A stretch of DNA of 61,873 bases from Candidatus Dormiibacter spiritus (GTDB lineage: Bacteria; Chloroflexota; Dormibacteria; Dormibacterales; Dormibacteraceae): contig QHBT01000048.1 in NCBI GenBank assembly GCA_003244185.1, forward strand, positions 1-61,873. Direction: 5' to 3'. Below, one piece after another: positions 48,750-56,205 of this stretch (positions are counted from its first letter, which is position 1; each line of letters begins with the position of its first letter). Under the pieces are notes generated by a model. It did no database searches and was not told where the DNA came from. It was given only the letters and a program-made list of their open reading frames with translations. The translations under genes and the position numbers were made by a program.

Positions 48750-50392
48750 GCGCACCTGGAATCTTCCAGACCCCTGACCCCTACAACGAGCCGATCCGCT
48801 CCTATGCTCCCGGCAGCCCTGAGCGGTCCTCCCTCCAGGCGAAGCTGAAGGAGCTCTCCAGCCGGCAGACCGAGATGCCGCTCATCATCGGCGGCAAGGA
48901 CGTCAGCACCGGCCGCACCATCGAGGCCCGGATGCCGCACCGGCGCAGCCACGTGCTGGGCACCGTGCAGCGGGGCGGCGAGGCCGAGATGCACCAGGCC
49001 ATCGCAGCTGCGCGCAAGGCTTGGCCGGAATGGTCTCGCCTGGCCTGGACCGAGAGGGCAGCGATCTTCCTCCGCGCAGCCGAGCTGCTGGCGGGCCCCT
49101 GGCGCGATGTAATCAACGCCTCCACCATGCTCGGGCAGTCCAAGACGGCGCACCAGGCCGAGATCGACGCCGCCTGCGAGCTCTGCGATTTTCTGCGCTA
49201 CAACGTGGCCTTCCTGGAACGGATCTACGCCGAGCAGCCGGAGTCCTCGCCGGGCGTCTGGAACCGCCTGGAATACCGTCCGCTGGAGGGCTTCACGCTG
49301 GCGGTCACGCCTTTCAACTTCACCTCCATCGCCGGCAACCTGCCGACTGCGCCGGCGCTCATGGGCGGCACCGTCATCTGGAAGCCTGCCGAGACAGCGG
49401 CGCTCTCCAACCACTTCCTGATGCGGCTCTGGCAGGCCGCGGGGCTGCCGGACGGGGTGATCAACCTGGTCCACGGGCCAGGCGCTGAGCTGGTCCCCGT
49501 CGCGCTGCAGAGCCCGGAGCTGGCCGGTATCCACTTCACAGGCTCGACAGCCGTATTTCGCGACATCTGGCGCCGCACGGCAGAGAACCTGGACTCCTAC
49601 CGGAACTATCCGCGACTGGTGGGTGAGACCGGCGGCAAGGACTTCATAGTCGCCCACCCTTCGGCGGAGCCGGAGGCGGTGGCCACAGCGATCCTGCGCG
49701 GCTCCTTCGAATACCAGGGCCAGAAGTGCTCAGCCGCCTCCCGCGTCTTCGTGCCGGAGAGCCTCTGGCAGCCCATCCGCGAGCAGCTGGCGGATGAGGT
49801 GGCCTCGATCCCGGTAGGCGATGTGGCTGACTTCCGCAATTTCATGGGCGCCGTCATCAACGAAGCCTCGTTCGAGCGGCAGAAGGGAGCCATCGAGGAG
49901 GCGCGCGCCAAGAGCGGGCATGAGGTGCTGGTCGGCGGCAAGGTGGACGATAGCGAGGGCTGGTTCGTCACGCCCACCGTGGTTGTGACCAAGGACACCG
50001 GCTCCCGCCTGCTCCGCGACGAGCTCTTCGGCCCTGTCGTGACTGTGAACGTCTTTCCCGACGGGCGGTACGCGGAGACACTCGATCTCATCGAAAGCTC
50101 AGCGCCATACGGACTGACCGGCGCTGTCTTCGCTCAGGATCGGAAAGCTGTTGGGTTGGCTCAGGACCGCCTGCTCTACGCCGCCGGCAACTTCTACGTC
50201 AACGACAAGCCGACAGGCGCAGTGGTGGGTCAGCAGCCGTTCGGCGGCAGTCGCGCTTCAGGCACCAACGACAAGGCAGGCTCGATGTGGAACCTGACCC
50301 GGTGGGTCACGCCGCGGACTGTGAAGGAGACCTTCGTGCCCGCCACGAACTACAGGTACCCCTACATGGACGCCGACGAGGACAGAGCCTGA
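48746..50392 (+). CDS. 1-pyrroline-5-carboxylate (glutamate gamma-semialdehyde) dehydrogenase
   Basis: 548 residues, ALDH superfamily, eukaryote-like (ALDH4A1) type, as judged from the N-terminal NEPIRSYAPGSPERSSLQAKL. LAVTPFNFTSIAGNLPTAPALMG, IHFTGSTAVF, VGETGGKDFIVAHPSA and the catalytic Cys in GQKCSAASRVF are present, with a late QPFGGSRASGTNDKAG. It oxidises glutamate semialdehyde to glutamate with NAD+, the second step of proline breakdown. Proline dehydrogenase is not in the window. GTG start overlaps the EamA stop. Confidence 0.95.
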   Translation: MSAPGIFQTPDPYNEPIRSYAPGSPERSSLQAKLKELSSRQTEMPLIIGGKDVSTGRTIEARMPHRRSHVLGTVQRGGEAEMHQAIAAARKAWPEWSRLAWTERAAIFLRAAELLAGPWRDVINASTMLGQSKTAHQAEIDAACELCDFLRYNVAFLERIYAEQPESSPGVWNRLEYRPLEGFTLAVTPFNFTSIAGNLPTAPALMGGTVIWKPAETAALSNHFLMRLWQAAGLPDGVINLVHGPGAELVPVALQSPELAGIHFTGSTAVFRDIWRRTAENLDSYRNYPRLVGETGGKDFIVAHPSAEPEAVATAILRGSFEYQGQKCSAASRVFVPESLWQPIREQLADEVASIPVGDVADFRNFMGAVINEASFERQKGAIEEARAKSGHEVLVGGKVDDSEGWFVTPTVVVTKDTGSRLLRDELFGPVVTVNVFPDGRYAETLDLIESSAPYGLTGAVFAQDRKAVGLAQDRLLYAAGNFYVNDKPTGAVVGQQPFGGSRASGTNDKAGSMWNLTRWVTPRTVKETFVPATNYRYPYMDADEDRA

Positions 50393-51123
50393 CGGCGGCC
50401 CAGCTCGCATTCAAGGCCTGCCTGAACGGGGGCCGTTCGACGGCCGAGCATCCCGCCGTGCCGTTGACACCCGATGCGATCGCGCGCGACAGCCGAGAGT
50501 GCCAGCAGGCAGGGTGCTTCGCGGTCCATGTCCATCCGCGCGACTCCGAGGGACAGGAGACCCTGGTGGCTGACACCTGCGAGGCAGTCGTGCGAGCCGT
50601 GCGCGAAGCCTGTCCCGGCCTGCTGCTGGGCTTCAGCACCCGGGCGGCCATCGAACCCGACTGGGAGCGGAGGCTGCGCCTGATCCGGAGCTGGCGGGTC
50701 CGGCCGGACTTCGTTTCGGTCAACTACTGGGAGTCCCATCCGCTGGATTTGAGCCGAGCGCTTGGCGAGCTGGGAATCGGAGTCGAGGCAGGACTGTCCG
50801 GTCCGGCCGACGCCCAAAGCCTGCTGGCTTCCGGCCTGCAACCTCAGCGTGTGCTGGTCGAGATCTCGGAGCCCCAACCGTAGACCGCTGTTGAGCTGGC
50901 CGCCGCCACCGACCAACTGCTGGACGAGGGCGGATTGTCCTGCCGGCGCGTTCACCATGGCTATGACCTGACTACGTGGCGGGTCATCGCGGCAGCCGTC
51001 GAACGAGGCCACGACTTCCGGATCGGCTTGGAGGACACCCTGCTCCTGCCTGACGGCCGGCTGGCGCGGGACAACCTGGAGCTGATCCAGGCGGCTCGGA
51101 GCGTGTTAGAGCGAGCGGTCTAG
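50389..51123 (+). pseudogene. BKACE-family (3-keto-5-aminohexanoate cleavage) gene with in-frame TAG
   Basis: A 245-codon frame interrupted by TAG at 50881-50883. Before it: FKACLNGGRSTAEHPAVPLTPDAIA, AVHVHPRD (metal His pair), RPDFVSVNYWESHP, GIGVEAGLSGPADAQSLLASG. After it, in the same frame: TAVELAAATDQLL, HHGYDLTTWRVIAAAVERGHDFRIGLEDTLLLPDGR. Both halves are required for the fold. No ATG/GTG/TTG starts it; CTG at 50389 overlaps the dehydrogenase TGA (CTGA) after a GAGGA sequence. A CAG/GAG-to-TAG change or a sequence error is likely. BKACE enzymes cleave beta-keto acids with acetyl-CoA. Confidence 0.8.
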
Positions 51124-51150
51124 GGTTCTGGCCCCGGCCGGGCGCGGACG

Positions 51151-52347
51151 CTAAGTGCTGGCTTTGAAGACGATGCCGAGCAGGAAGGTGGCACCGCCCA
51201 CTATCACTCCCGCCAACGTCATCTCAAGCCCTGAACTCCACCAGCTGCGGAGCGTGAATAGCGACTTGGCCGCGCCGACCAGGAAGTGCGCCACGAGGGA
51301 GACACCGGCCGCCCAGACGACCCCTGTCGTGCCACCGACGAAGAAGAACGGGATGACAGGGATGATCGCGCCCACAGCCGTGCTGACGAAGCCCGCGAGG
51401 CCGGCGGTCCACGGGTTGCCGCCCGGGTCCAGTCCGCCGAACTCCTCGGCCGCCAGCGTCTGCAGCATTGCCTCAGGATTGCGAGCCAGCTTCTCCACCA
51501 GCTCGTCAGCATCCTTCCTGTCCAGTCCTTTCAACTGGTAGAAGAGCGAGAGCTCCTCCTTCTCCTCCGCCGGGTGTTCCTCCAGCTCTCGGCGCTCGTG
51601 GGCAAGGTTGGCGGCCGCCACCTCGCTCGTGGAGCGGGCGGCCAGCCAGGCCCCAACCCCCATTGAGAGCGCTGAGGCGCTGGCGCCGGCGAGGCCGGCG
51701 GTGAGGACGAACCGGTCCTGGGCGTTGGTTGCTCCGCTCACGCCCGCCACGATTCCGAAGACAGCTGCCAGCCCGTCATTGGCCCCATAGATGGCGTCGG
51801 AGATCCAGCCCGATCCTGTGCGATGCCAGCGCTCGCGGCCCAGGATCCTGTCGAGGCGGCCCTGCGGCCCGGGGGCGGCGAGTGGCTGGGCGTCGGGAAC
51901 CGGGCCGTCCAGCATGGCTCCGACCTCCTTCGAGTGGGCTGCCTCATCGGCCCGAATGCCCTGCAGCACCGCGTCGGTCGCCGCATCTCCGGTCGAGGAC
52001 CCGTAGACACCGAACACCTCGTCGTCCTCCGCCGCCTCCCGGGCGCGCAGCAGCTTGTCCTGCGGCGCCAGCCGGGCCTGCAGCTTGAGCCAGGGCGAGA
52101 TGCGAACCGACCTGGGGTCGGGCAGGGGCTCCCCCAGCTCGCCCAGCCTGGCCTCCAGGCGCAGCCGATGCTGCATCTCGCCTTCCGCGATCTGACGCAG
52201 AATCAACTGCCGGCGCTTGTCCGACTCGCGGCGCGCCAGCGCGTCGTAGACATAGCGAGCCTCGATCTCGCCGCGCCAGGCCTTGAGCAGCCGAGCAACG
52301 GGCTCGCCGGAATCCTGATCTTGGCCCTTGGTCGCGTTGCTTGACAC
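51151..52347 (-). CDS. Ferritin-like/VIT1-CCC1 fusion iron or manganese exporter
   Basis: 398 residues. The N-terminal 150 are a rubrerythrin/ferritin-like bundle with ExxR/ExxH pairs (RGEIEARYVYDALARRE; EGEMQHRLRLE; RADEAAHSKEV). The C-terminal 220 are a VIT1/CCC1 transporter: GWISDAIYGANDGLAAVFGIVAGVSGA, ASASALSMGVGAWLAARS and three further helices. Such MbfA-like fusions export Fe2+ or Mn2+ under metal stress. Starts at GTG 52347, 7 nt after a perfect TATAAT box, which makes a leaderless transcript likely. Divergent from dtxR across a shared operator. Confidence 0.9.
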   Translation of the reverse strand: MSSNATKGQDQDSGEPVARLLKAWRGEIEARYVYDALARRESDKRRQLILRQIAEGEMQHRLRLEARLGELGEPLPDPRSVRISPWLKLQARLAPQDKLLRAREAAEDDEVFGVYGSSTGDAATDAVLQGIRADEAAHSKEVGAMLDGPVPDAQPLAAPGPQGRLDRILGRERWHRTGSGWISDAIYGANDGLAAVFGIVAGVSGATNAQDRFVLTAGLAGASASALSMGVGAWLAARSTSEVAAANLAHERRELEEHPAEEKEELSLFYQLKGLDRKDADELVEKLARNPEAMLQTLAAEEFGGLDPGGNPWTAGLAGFVSTAVGAIIPVIPFFFVGGTTGVVWAAGVSLVAHFLVGAAKSLFTLRSWWSSGLEMTLAGVIVGGATFLLGIVFKAST

Positions 52348-52354
52348 TTCGCCG

Positions 52355-52360
52355 ATTATA
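52355..52360 (-). promoter_or_regulatory. TATAAT -10 box of the VIT-type exporter gene (leaderless)
   Basis: A perfect -10 hexamer on the minus strand ends 7 nt before the GTG start codon. The expected transcription start falls on or next to the start codon. The -35 region lies under the DtxR-type palindrome at 52368-52383. Confidence 0.65.
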
Positions 52361-52367
52361 TAGCTAG

Positions 52368-52383
52368 CTTAGGCGTGCCTAAG
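52368..52383. promoter_or_regulatory. DtxR/IdeR/MntR-type operator palindrome
   Basis: CTTAGGCGTGCCTAAG, a perfect 7+2+7 palindrome close to the TTAGGTTAGCCTAA-type consensus of the DtxR family. It lies between the divergent exporter and dtxR genes and covers the exporter -35 region. A weaker related half-site sequence (TAAGCCTGTGCTAAC) follows at about 52397-52411, near the dtxR -10 box. Confidence 0.8.
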
Positions 52384-52385
52384 AC

Positions 52386-52413
52386 TTGGACTCGGATAAG
52401 CCTGTGCTAACAT
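52386..52413 (+). promoter_or_regulatory. Promoter of dtxR, apparently leaderless
   Basis: TTGGAC (52386-52391), 16-nt spacer, TAACAT (52408-52413), then 6 nt to the ATG at 52420. No Shine-Dalgarno sequence is present, in keeping with a leaderless mRNA. Confidence 0.55.
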
Positions 52414-52419
52414 CTGAGC

Positions 52420-53094
52420 ATGTCTAAGCTAACAGCGCTGGCGCGCCATACCTCTAGCGCCCAGGAGGACTACCTGAAAGCGCTCTACGGGCTGGGTGCG
52501 GTCGAGGCGGCCGTACCACCGTCGAGGCTGGCACGCGAACTGGACGTGAGCCCTGCTTCGGTAACCGACATGCTGGCCAAGCTGGCTGTGCTCGGGCTCG
52601 TCACTCATGACCGCGCCCACGGAGCGCGTCTCACTCCCACCGGGCGGGGCGTCGCGCTCGAGATGGTGAGACACCACCGCCTGCTCGAGGCATACCTCGT
52701 GCAGGCTCTCGGCTACCGCTGGGACGAGGTGCATGACGAGGCGGACCGGCTCGAACACTGCATCTCGGAGGTGCTGGAGCAGCGCATGTTCCAGGCGCTC
52801 GGCGGCCCCAGCTTCGATCCTCACGGCGATCCGATTCCGAGCACCAGAGGCTCGCTGCCTCGCGAACACGACAGGTGCCTGCTCGCCTGCAAAGCCGGCG
52901 ACCGGGTGCGCCTAAGCCGGGTCTCGGACCGCGAGCCGGAGAAGCTGCGCGCCCTGCGCGCTCTGGGTCTGGAGCTCGGCACAGCCTTTGAAGTGGTGGG
53001 CGAGAGCCGTTGGGAGGGCCCGCTCGAACTGCGGCTGAACCAGAGGTTGGTCCAGGTGCCACTGGGACTCGCCAGGATCGCCTTTGTTCACTGA
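52420..53094 (+). CDS. DtxR-family metal-dependent transcriptional regulator
   Basis: 224 residues. N-terminal winged helix (SSAQEDYLKALYGLG; PPSRLARELDVSPASVTDMLAKLAVLGLV), metal-binding/dimer domain (VRHHRLLEAYLVQALGYRWDEVHDEADRLEHCIS with the expected His/Glu/Cys ligands) and a C-terminal FeoA/SH3-like domain (LRALRALGLELGTAFEVV). It senses Fe2+ or Mn2+ and represses uptake and/or controls export. It is translationally coupled to the Nramp importer and sits across the palindrome from the exporter. Confidence 0.94.
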   Translation: MSKLTALARHTSSAQEDYLKALYGLGAVEAAVPPSRLARELDVSPASVTDMLAKLAVLGLVTHDRAHGARLTPTGRGVALEMVRHHRLLEAYLVQALGYRWDEVHDEADRLEHCISEVLEQRMFQALGGPSFDPHGDPIPSTRGSLPREHDRCLLACKAGDRVRLSRVSDREPEKLRALRALGLELGTAFEVVGESRWEGPLELRLNQRLVQVPLGLARIAFVH

Positions 53095-54442
53095 GGCCGA
53101 GCCAGTGCTCGGGGCTGGCTCTCTCAGTCCGGAGGATGTCCAGCGCTCCCATGACCGCCTGCGGGTGCTGGCGGCACGCCACCGGGGCCGCCGCCTGCCT
53201 CTGCTCTGGCTGCTCGCCGGTCCCGGGCTGCTCGTCATGCTGGGCGAGAACGACGGGCCCAGCATGCTCTCCTACGCCGCGTCCGGCGCCACCTACGGCG
53301 TCGGCTTCTTCCTGCCTTTCATAGGCGTGACCTTCCTCGGCGCGATAGTGGTTCAGGAGATGGCCATGCGGGTGGGAGCCGTCACCCACCGCGGCTACGG
53401 GGAGCTTGTCTTCCAGCGCTTCGGCCGCTTCTGGGGCTGGTTCTCGGCAGTGGACCTGTTGGTCACCAACTTCGTGACGCTGATCACAGAGTTCATAGCC
53501 ATCCGGGTGGGCTCCAGTTTCTTCGGCGTTCCTGCCTGGCTTTCGGTCCTCGCCGGGTTGCTGCTCGTGGGCCTCAGCCTGGCCGGCGGCCGCTACTGGC
53601 GCTGGGAACGCGCGGCTCTGGGTCTGGCCGCCTTTAACCTGCTCTTCCTGCTCGCGGCGGTTTTCTCCAAACCCGACCCCGGCGCCATCGCCACCGCTTT
53701 TGCGACGTGGCAGCCGCTGCCGTCGGGTTCGCTCCAAACCTTCCTGCTCCTGGTCGCTTCCAACGTAGGGGCCACTGTCACGCCCTGGATGCTCTTCTTC
53801 CAGCAGAGCGCTGTGGTCGACAAGGGCCTCACGCCGCGCGACATCGGACAGGGTCGCCTGGACACCCTGCTCGGCGGCCTCCTCGCCTTCGCCACCGGCT
53901 GCGGAGCCCTGCTCGTGGCGGCGGCGCTCTTCTCCCATCACATCCCCGCCACGACTGTGCAGGGTGGCGCCGGGTTCGCCGAAGCTCTGCGCCCCGTCAG
54001 TGGCTACCCGGTTGCCGCCCTCTTTTCGCTCGGCCTGGTCGAAGCCGGGGCGCTGGCGATTCTCACCATCTCCGCCAGCACCGCTTACGCGGTTGGCGAG
54101 GTGATGTCAGGCCCCCACAGCTTCAATCGGCGGCTCCGGGACGCGCCGTCTTTCTACGGCTTCAACCTCGGTCTGGCGATCTTGGCGGCAGCGGTGGTGC
54201 TGGTCCCGGGCGCGCCCTTGCTGGCGATAACGCTGAACGCAAACCTGCTGGCGACAGTGCTGATGCCGGCGGCGCTCGTTTTCCTGCTGGTGCTGGCCAA
54301 CGACAGGGAGATCATGGGTTCCCGGGTCAACCCCCGCCTGCTCAACTGGGCAGCCGCGGCGGTGGCCCTGATGGTCGCGCTGGCTGGGACTTCCTACGCG
54401 GTGGTGGCCTTCGTCAACGTAGTCACCGGGCGGGCTGGCTGA
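53084..54442 (+). CDS. Nramp-family Mn2+/Fe2+ importer
   Basis: 452 residues from TTG 53084, overlapping the dtxR stop by 11 nt. Eleven or so helices with PGLLVMLGENDGPSMLSYAASGATYG, where LGEND replaces the usual metal-binding DPGN of helix 1, and a later GATVTPWMLFFQQSAVVDKG segment in the position of helix 6. The altered DPGN motif is unusual and may mean changed metal choice; members of this divergent branch (Nramp-related) can carry Mg2+ or Al3+. Co-transcription with DtxR supports a metal role. Confidence 0.85.
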   Translation: MFTEAEPVLGAGSLSPEDVQRSHDRLRVLAARHRGRRLPLLWLLAGPGLLVMLGENDGPSMLSYAASGATYGVGFFLPFIGVTFLGAIVVQEMAMRVGAVTHRGYGELVFQRFGRFWGWFSAVDLLVTNFVTLITEFIAIRVGSSFFGVPAWLSVLAGLLLVGLSLAGGRYWRWERAALGLAAFNLLFLLAAVFSKPDPGAIATAFATWQPLPSGSLQTFLLLVASNVGATVTPWMLFFQQSAVVDKGLTPRDIGQGRLDTLLGGLLAFATGCGALLVAAALFSHHIPATTVQGGAGFAEALRPVSGYPVAALFSLGLVEAGALAILTISASTAYAVGEVMSGPHSFNRRLRDAPSFYGFNLGLAILAAAVVLVPGAPLLAITLNANLLATVLMPAALVFLLVLANDREIMGSRVNPRLLNWAAAAVALMVALAGTSYAVVAFVNVVTGRAG

Positions 54443-54446
54443 ACCA

Positions 54447-54689
54447 ATGGCGCATCCAGAGTTCACGCCCGAACACCTCCGTCACCTCTACGAAGGTGAG
54501 CCTGACGACGACCTGATCGAGGGCTTGGAACCCGACCAGCTCGTGGTCGAGATGGACCGTCACCTGCCGCAGCGGCACCTTTCAGCGGCCGTCCTAACCG
54601 GCTTCTGGACGCTCCGCCTGCTCGTCCTGCTGATCAGCGCCGCAGTGGTCTTTGTCTTCGTGAACGGTTTGCTGCGCGCCTCCCACTAG
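54447..54689 (+). CDS. Small membrane protein downstream of the Nramp gene
   Basis: 80 residues. Acidic N-terminal half (EFTPEHLRHLYEGEPDDDLIEGLEPDQ) and one C-terminal transmembrane helix (LLVLLISAAVVFVFVNGLL). The ATG lies 4 nt after the Nramp stop. Its acidic head could bind metal; it may be an accessory to the transporter, by position only. It converges on the HtrA gene with a 4-nt overlap. Confidence 0.65.
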   Translation: MAHPEFTPEHLRHLYEGEPDDDLIEGLEPDQLVVEMDRHLPQRHLSAAVLTGFWTLRLLVLLISAAVVFVFVNGLLRASH

Positions 54690-55654
54690 CGGTGGGTCGG
54701 CGTGACAGCTAGGCGCAGGAAGGCTTCTCCTCGCACCACCTGCAGCTCCAGGGGCTGGTTCGAGCTCTCGCCGATCATCCTGTCCTGCAGGTCCGCGGTG
54801 CGGCCGACGGGTCGGCCGCCGGCGGCGACAATCAGATCCCCCGGCCGGACCCCCGCCTTGGCGGCGGGACTCTCCGCCACCACCTCCATCACTCCCACCG
54901 CCGCCTTGCGGCCCAGGCTGGCGGCCCACTCGGGAGGTAGGGGCTGGGTCACCCCCGCCACCCCCAGATAGCCGCGCTGCACGCGGCCCATCAGGTGCAG
55001 CGATTCCAGGATGCGGCGAGTGGTCGCGTTCAGCGGCACCGCCAGCCCCAGACCGGCGCCCGCGACTGCCGTGTTGATGCCGATCAGGCGCGCGTGGCTG
55101 TCGGCAAGCGCGCCGCCCGAGTTGCCAGGATTGAGGGCGGCGTCGGTCTGGATTACGTTCTCCACCACCCGCTGCTCGGTGCCCTGGCGGGTGGGCAGCG
55201 ACCTGCCCAGACCGCTGACCACACCTGCCGTCACCGATCCCGCGTAGCCGAGCGGATTGCCTACGGCGACGACGAGCTGGCCGATCCGGAGTCGATCCGC
55301 GTCGGCCACGGCGGCCGGCCGCAGGTCGCCTCCGCCGGCTCGGGTGAGCGCCAGATCGGAGAGGGGATCCTTGCCCACGAGCTCGAGCTCGTGCTCGCTG
55401 CCGTCGGCGAAACGCGCTTCGCCGCCCGTCATGCCCTCCACCACATGCGCGGAGGTGACCAGGATGCCGTCGGAGCTGAGGGCGACCGCTGAGCCCGCGC
55501 CGTCGGAGCTCCAGCGACCGTTGCTGCGACGAACCCGAAGGCTGGCCACGCTGGGCAGCAGCCGCTCAGCCACTGCTGTAACAGTTGCGGAGTACGCGTC
55601 CAGCGTCTCAGCGTCGTCCGCCTGCGGCTCCGCAAACAGCTGCCTCAAGACCAT
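54686..55654 (-). CDS. HtrA/DegP-type serine protease with PDZ domain
   Basis: 322 residues. Trypsin-like triad: His in VTSAHVVEG, Asp in PLSDLALTR, Ser in NPGNSGGAL. One C-terminal PDZ domain (AAVGVMEVVAESPAAKAGVRPGDLIVAAGGRPV). No signal peptide or transmembrane helix is seen at the N-terminus, so this copy may be cytosolic, unlike periplasmic DegP. Confidence 0.93.
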   Translation of the reverse strand: MVLRQLFAEPQADDAETLDAYSATVTAVAERLLPSVASLRVRRSNGRWSSDGAGSAVALSSDGILVTSAHVVEGMTGGEARFADGSEHELELVGKDPLSDLALTRAGGGDLRPAAVADADRLRIGQLVVAVGNPLGYAGSVTAGVVSGLGRSLPTRQGTEQRVVENVIQTDAALNPGNSGGALADSHARLIGINTAVAGAGLGLAVPLNATTRRILESLHLMGRVQRGYLGVAGVTQPLPPEWAASLGRKAAVGVMEVVAESPAAKAGVRPGDLIVAAGGRPVGRTADLQDRMIGESSNQPLELQVVRGEAFLRLAVTPTHR

Positions 55655-55701
55655 CTCTTCTTCTCCTCCGGGCTCCTCGCCGCGATGGCGGATGGCTATC
55701 T

Positions 55702-56163
55702 TTAGAAGTTCTGCCAGTCGCCCCGGAATGCCCCGGTCCGGCTCCAGGCACGAGGGCCCCCGAACCGGCGGCCACGGCCCCAGCGGCCGATCACCACCTG
55801 CTTCGGCTGCTCCTTCCCCTCGCCTTGACCGGATCTGCGACCCGAGCCGCCGGGTGTGAACGTCAGCTCAGTACCGCCGCACTTGGCGGCCCAGGTGACA
55901 GGAACGCCGAAGCGGTGCTCAGCCTCCTGCGCGACGGCTATCCGGTAGCCGCGGGTGTGCTCGCGGAAGCGAGCTATGCGACCCGCCTCGGCGCCAGCCC
56001 GCAGCTCGGCAGGGCTCCCTGCCGGGACCTCTGGCGCAGCGACCTCGCCCAAGACTGTGATCTGCTGGTCATCGGCGGTCACTTTCGGAGCTGCCGTGAA
56101 CCAGCCTTCGGGCACCCGGCCGGCGAACCAGCCTTTGACTTCGTCGGGTTTCTGTGTTTCCAT
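55702..56163 (-). CDS. Conserved hypothetical protein with basic/Gly tail
   Basis: 153 residues from ATG 56163 (frame extends to 56184). The N-terminal 110 residues (VKGWFAGRVPEGWF; KVTADDQQITVLGEV; RFREHTRGYRIAVAQEAEHRFG) look like a compact alpha/beta domain found widely in actinobacteria-like genomes without known function. The last 45 residues are Gly/Arg-rich (GRWGRGRRFGGPRAW), suggesting nucleic-acid contact. It stands alone between a protease and an oxidase gene. Confidence 0.65.
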   Translation of the reverse strand: METQKPDEVKGWFAGRVPEGWFTAAPKVTADDQQITVLGEVAAPEVPAGSPAELRAGAEAGRIARFREHTRGYRIAVAQEAEHRFGVPVTWAAKCGGTELTFTPGGSGRRSGQGEGKEQPKQVVIGRWGRGRRFGGPRAWSRTGAFRGDWQNF

Positions 56164-56205
56164 GCTTACAACATTACACGCCATTGCGAAGCTTGAAACA
56201 TCGAG

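Noticed and set aside
52631..53941. 436-residue minus-strand open frame over dtxR and the Nramp gene
   Set aside because: Composition is Glu/Gln/Arg-rich shadow coding; the plus-strand genes carry clear motifs.
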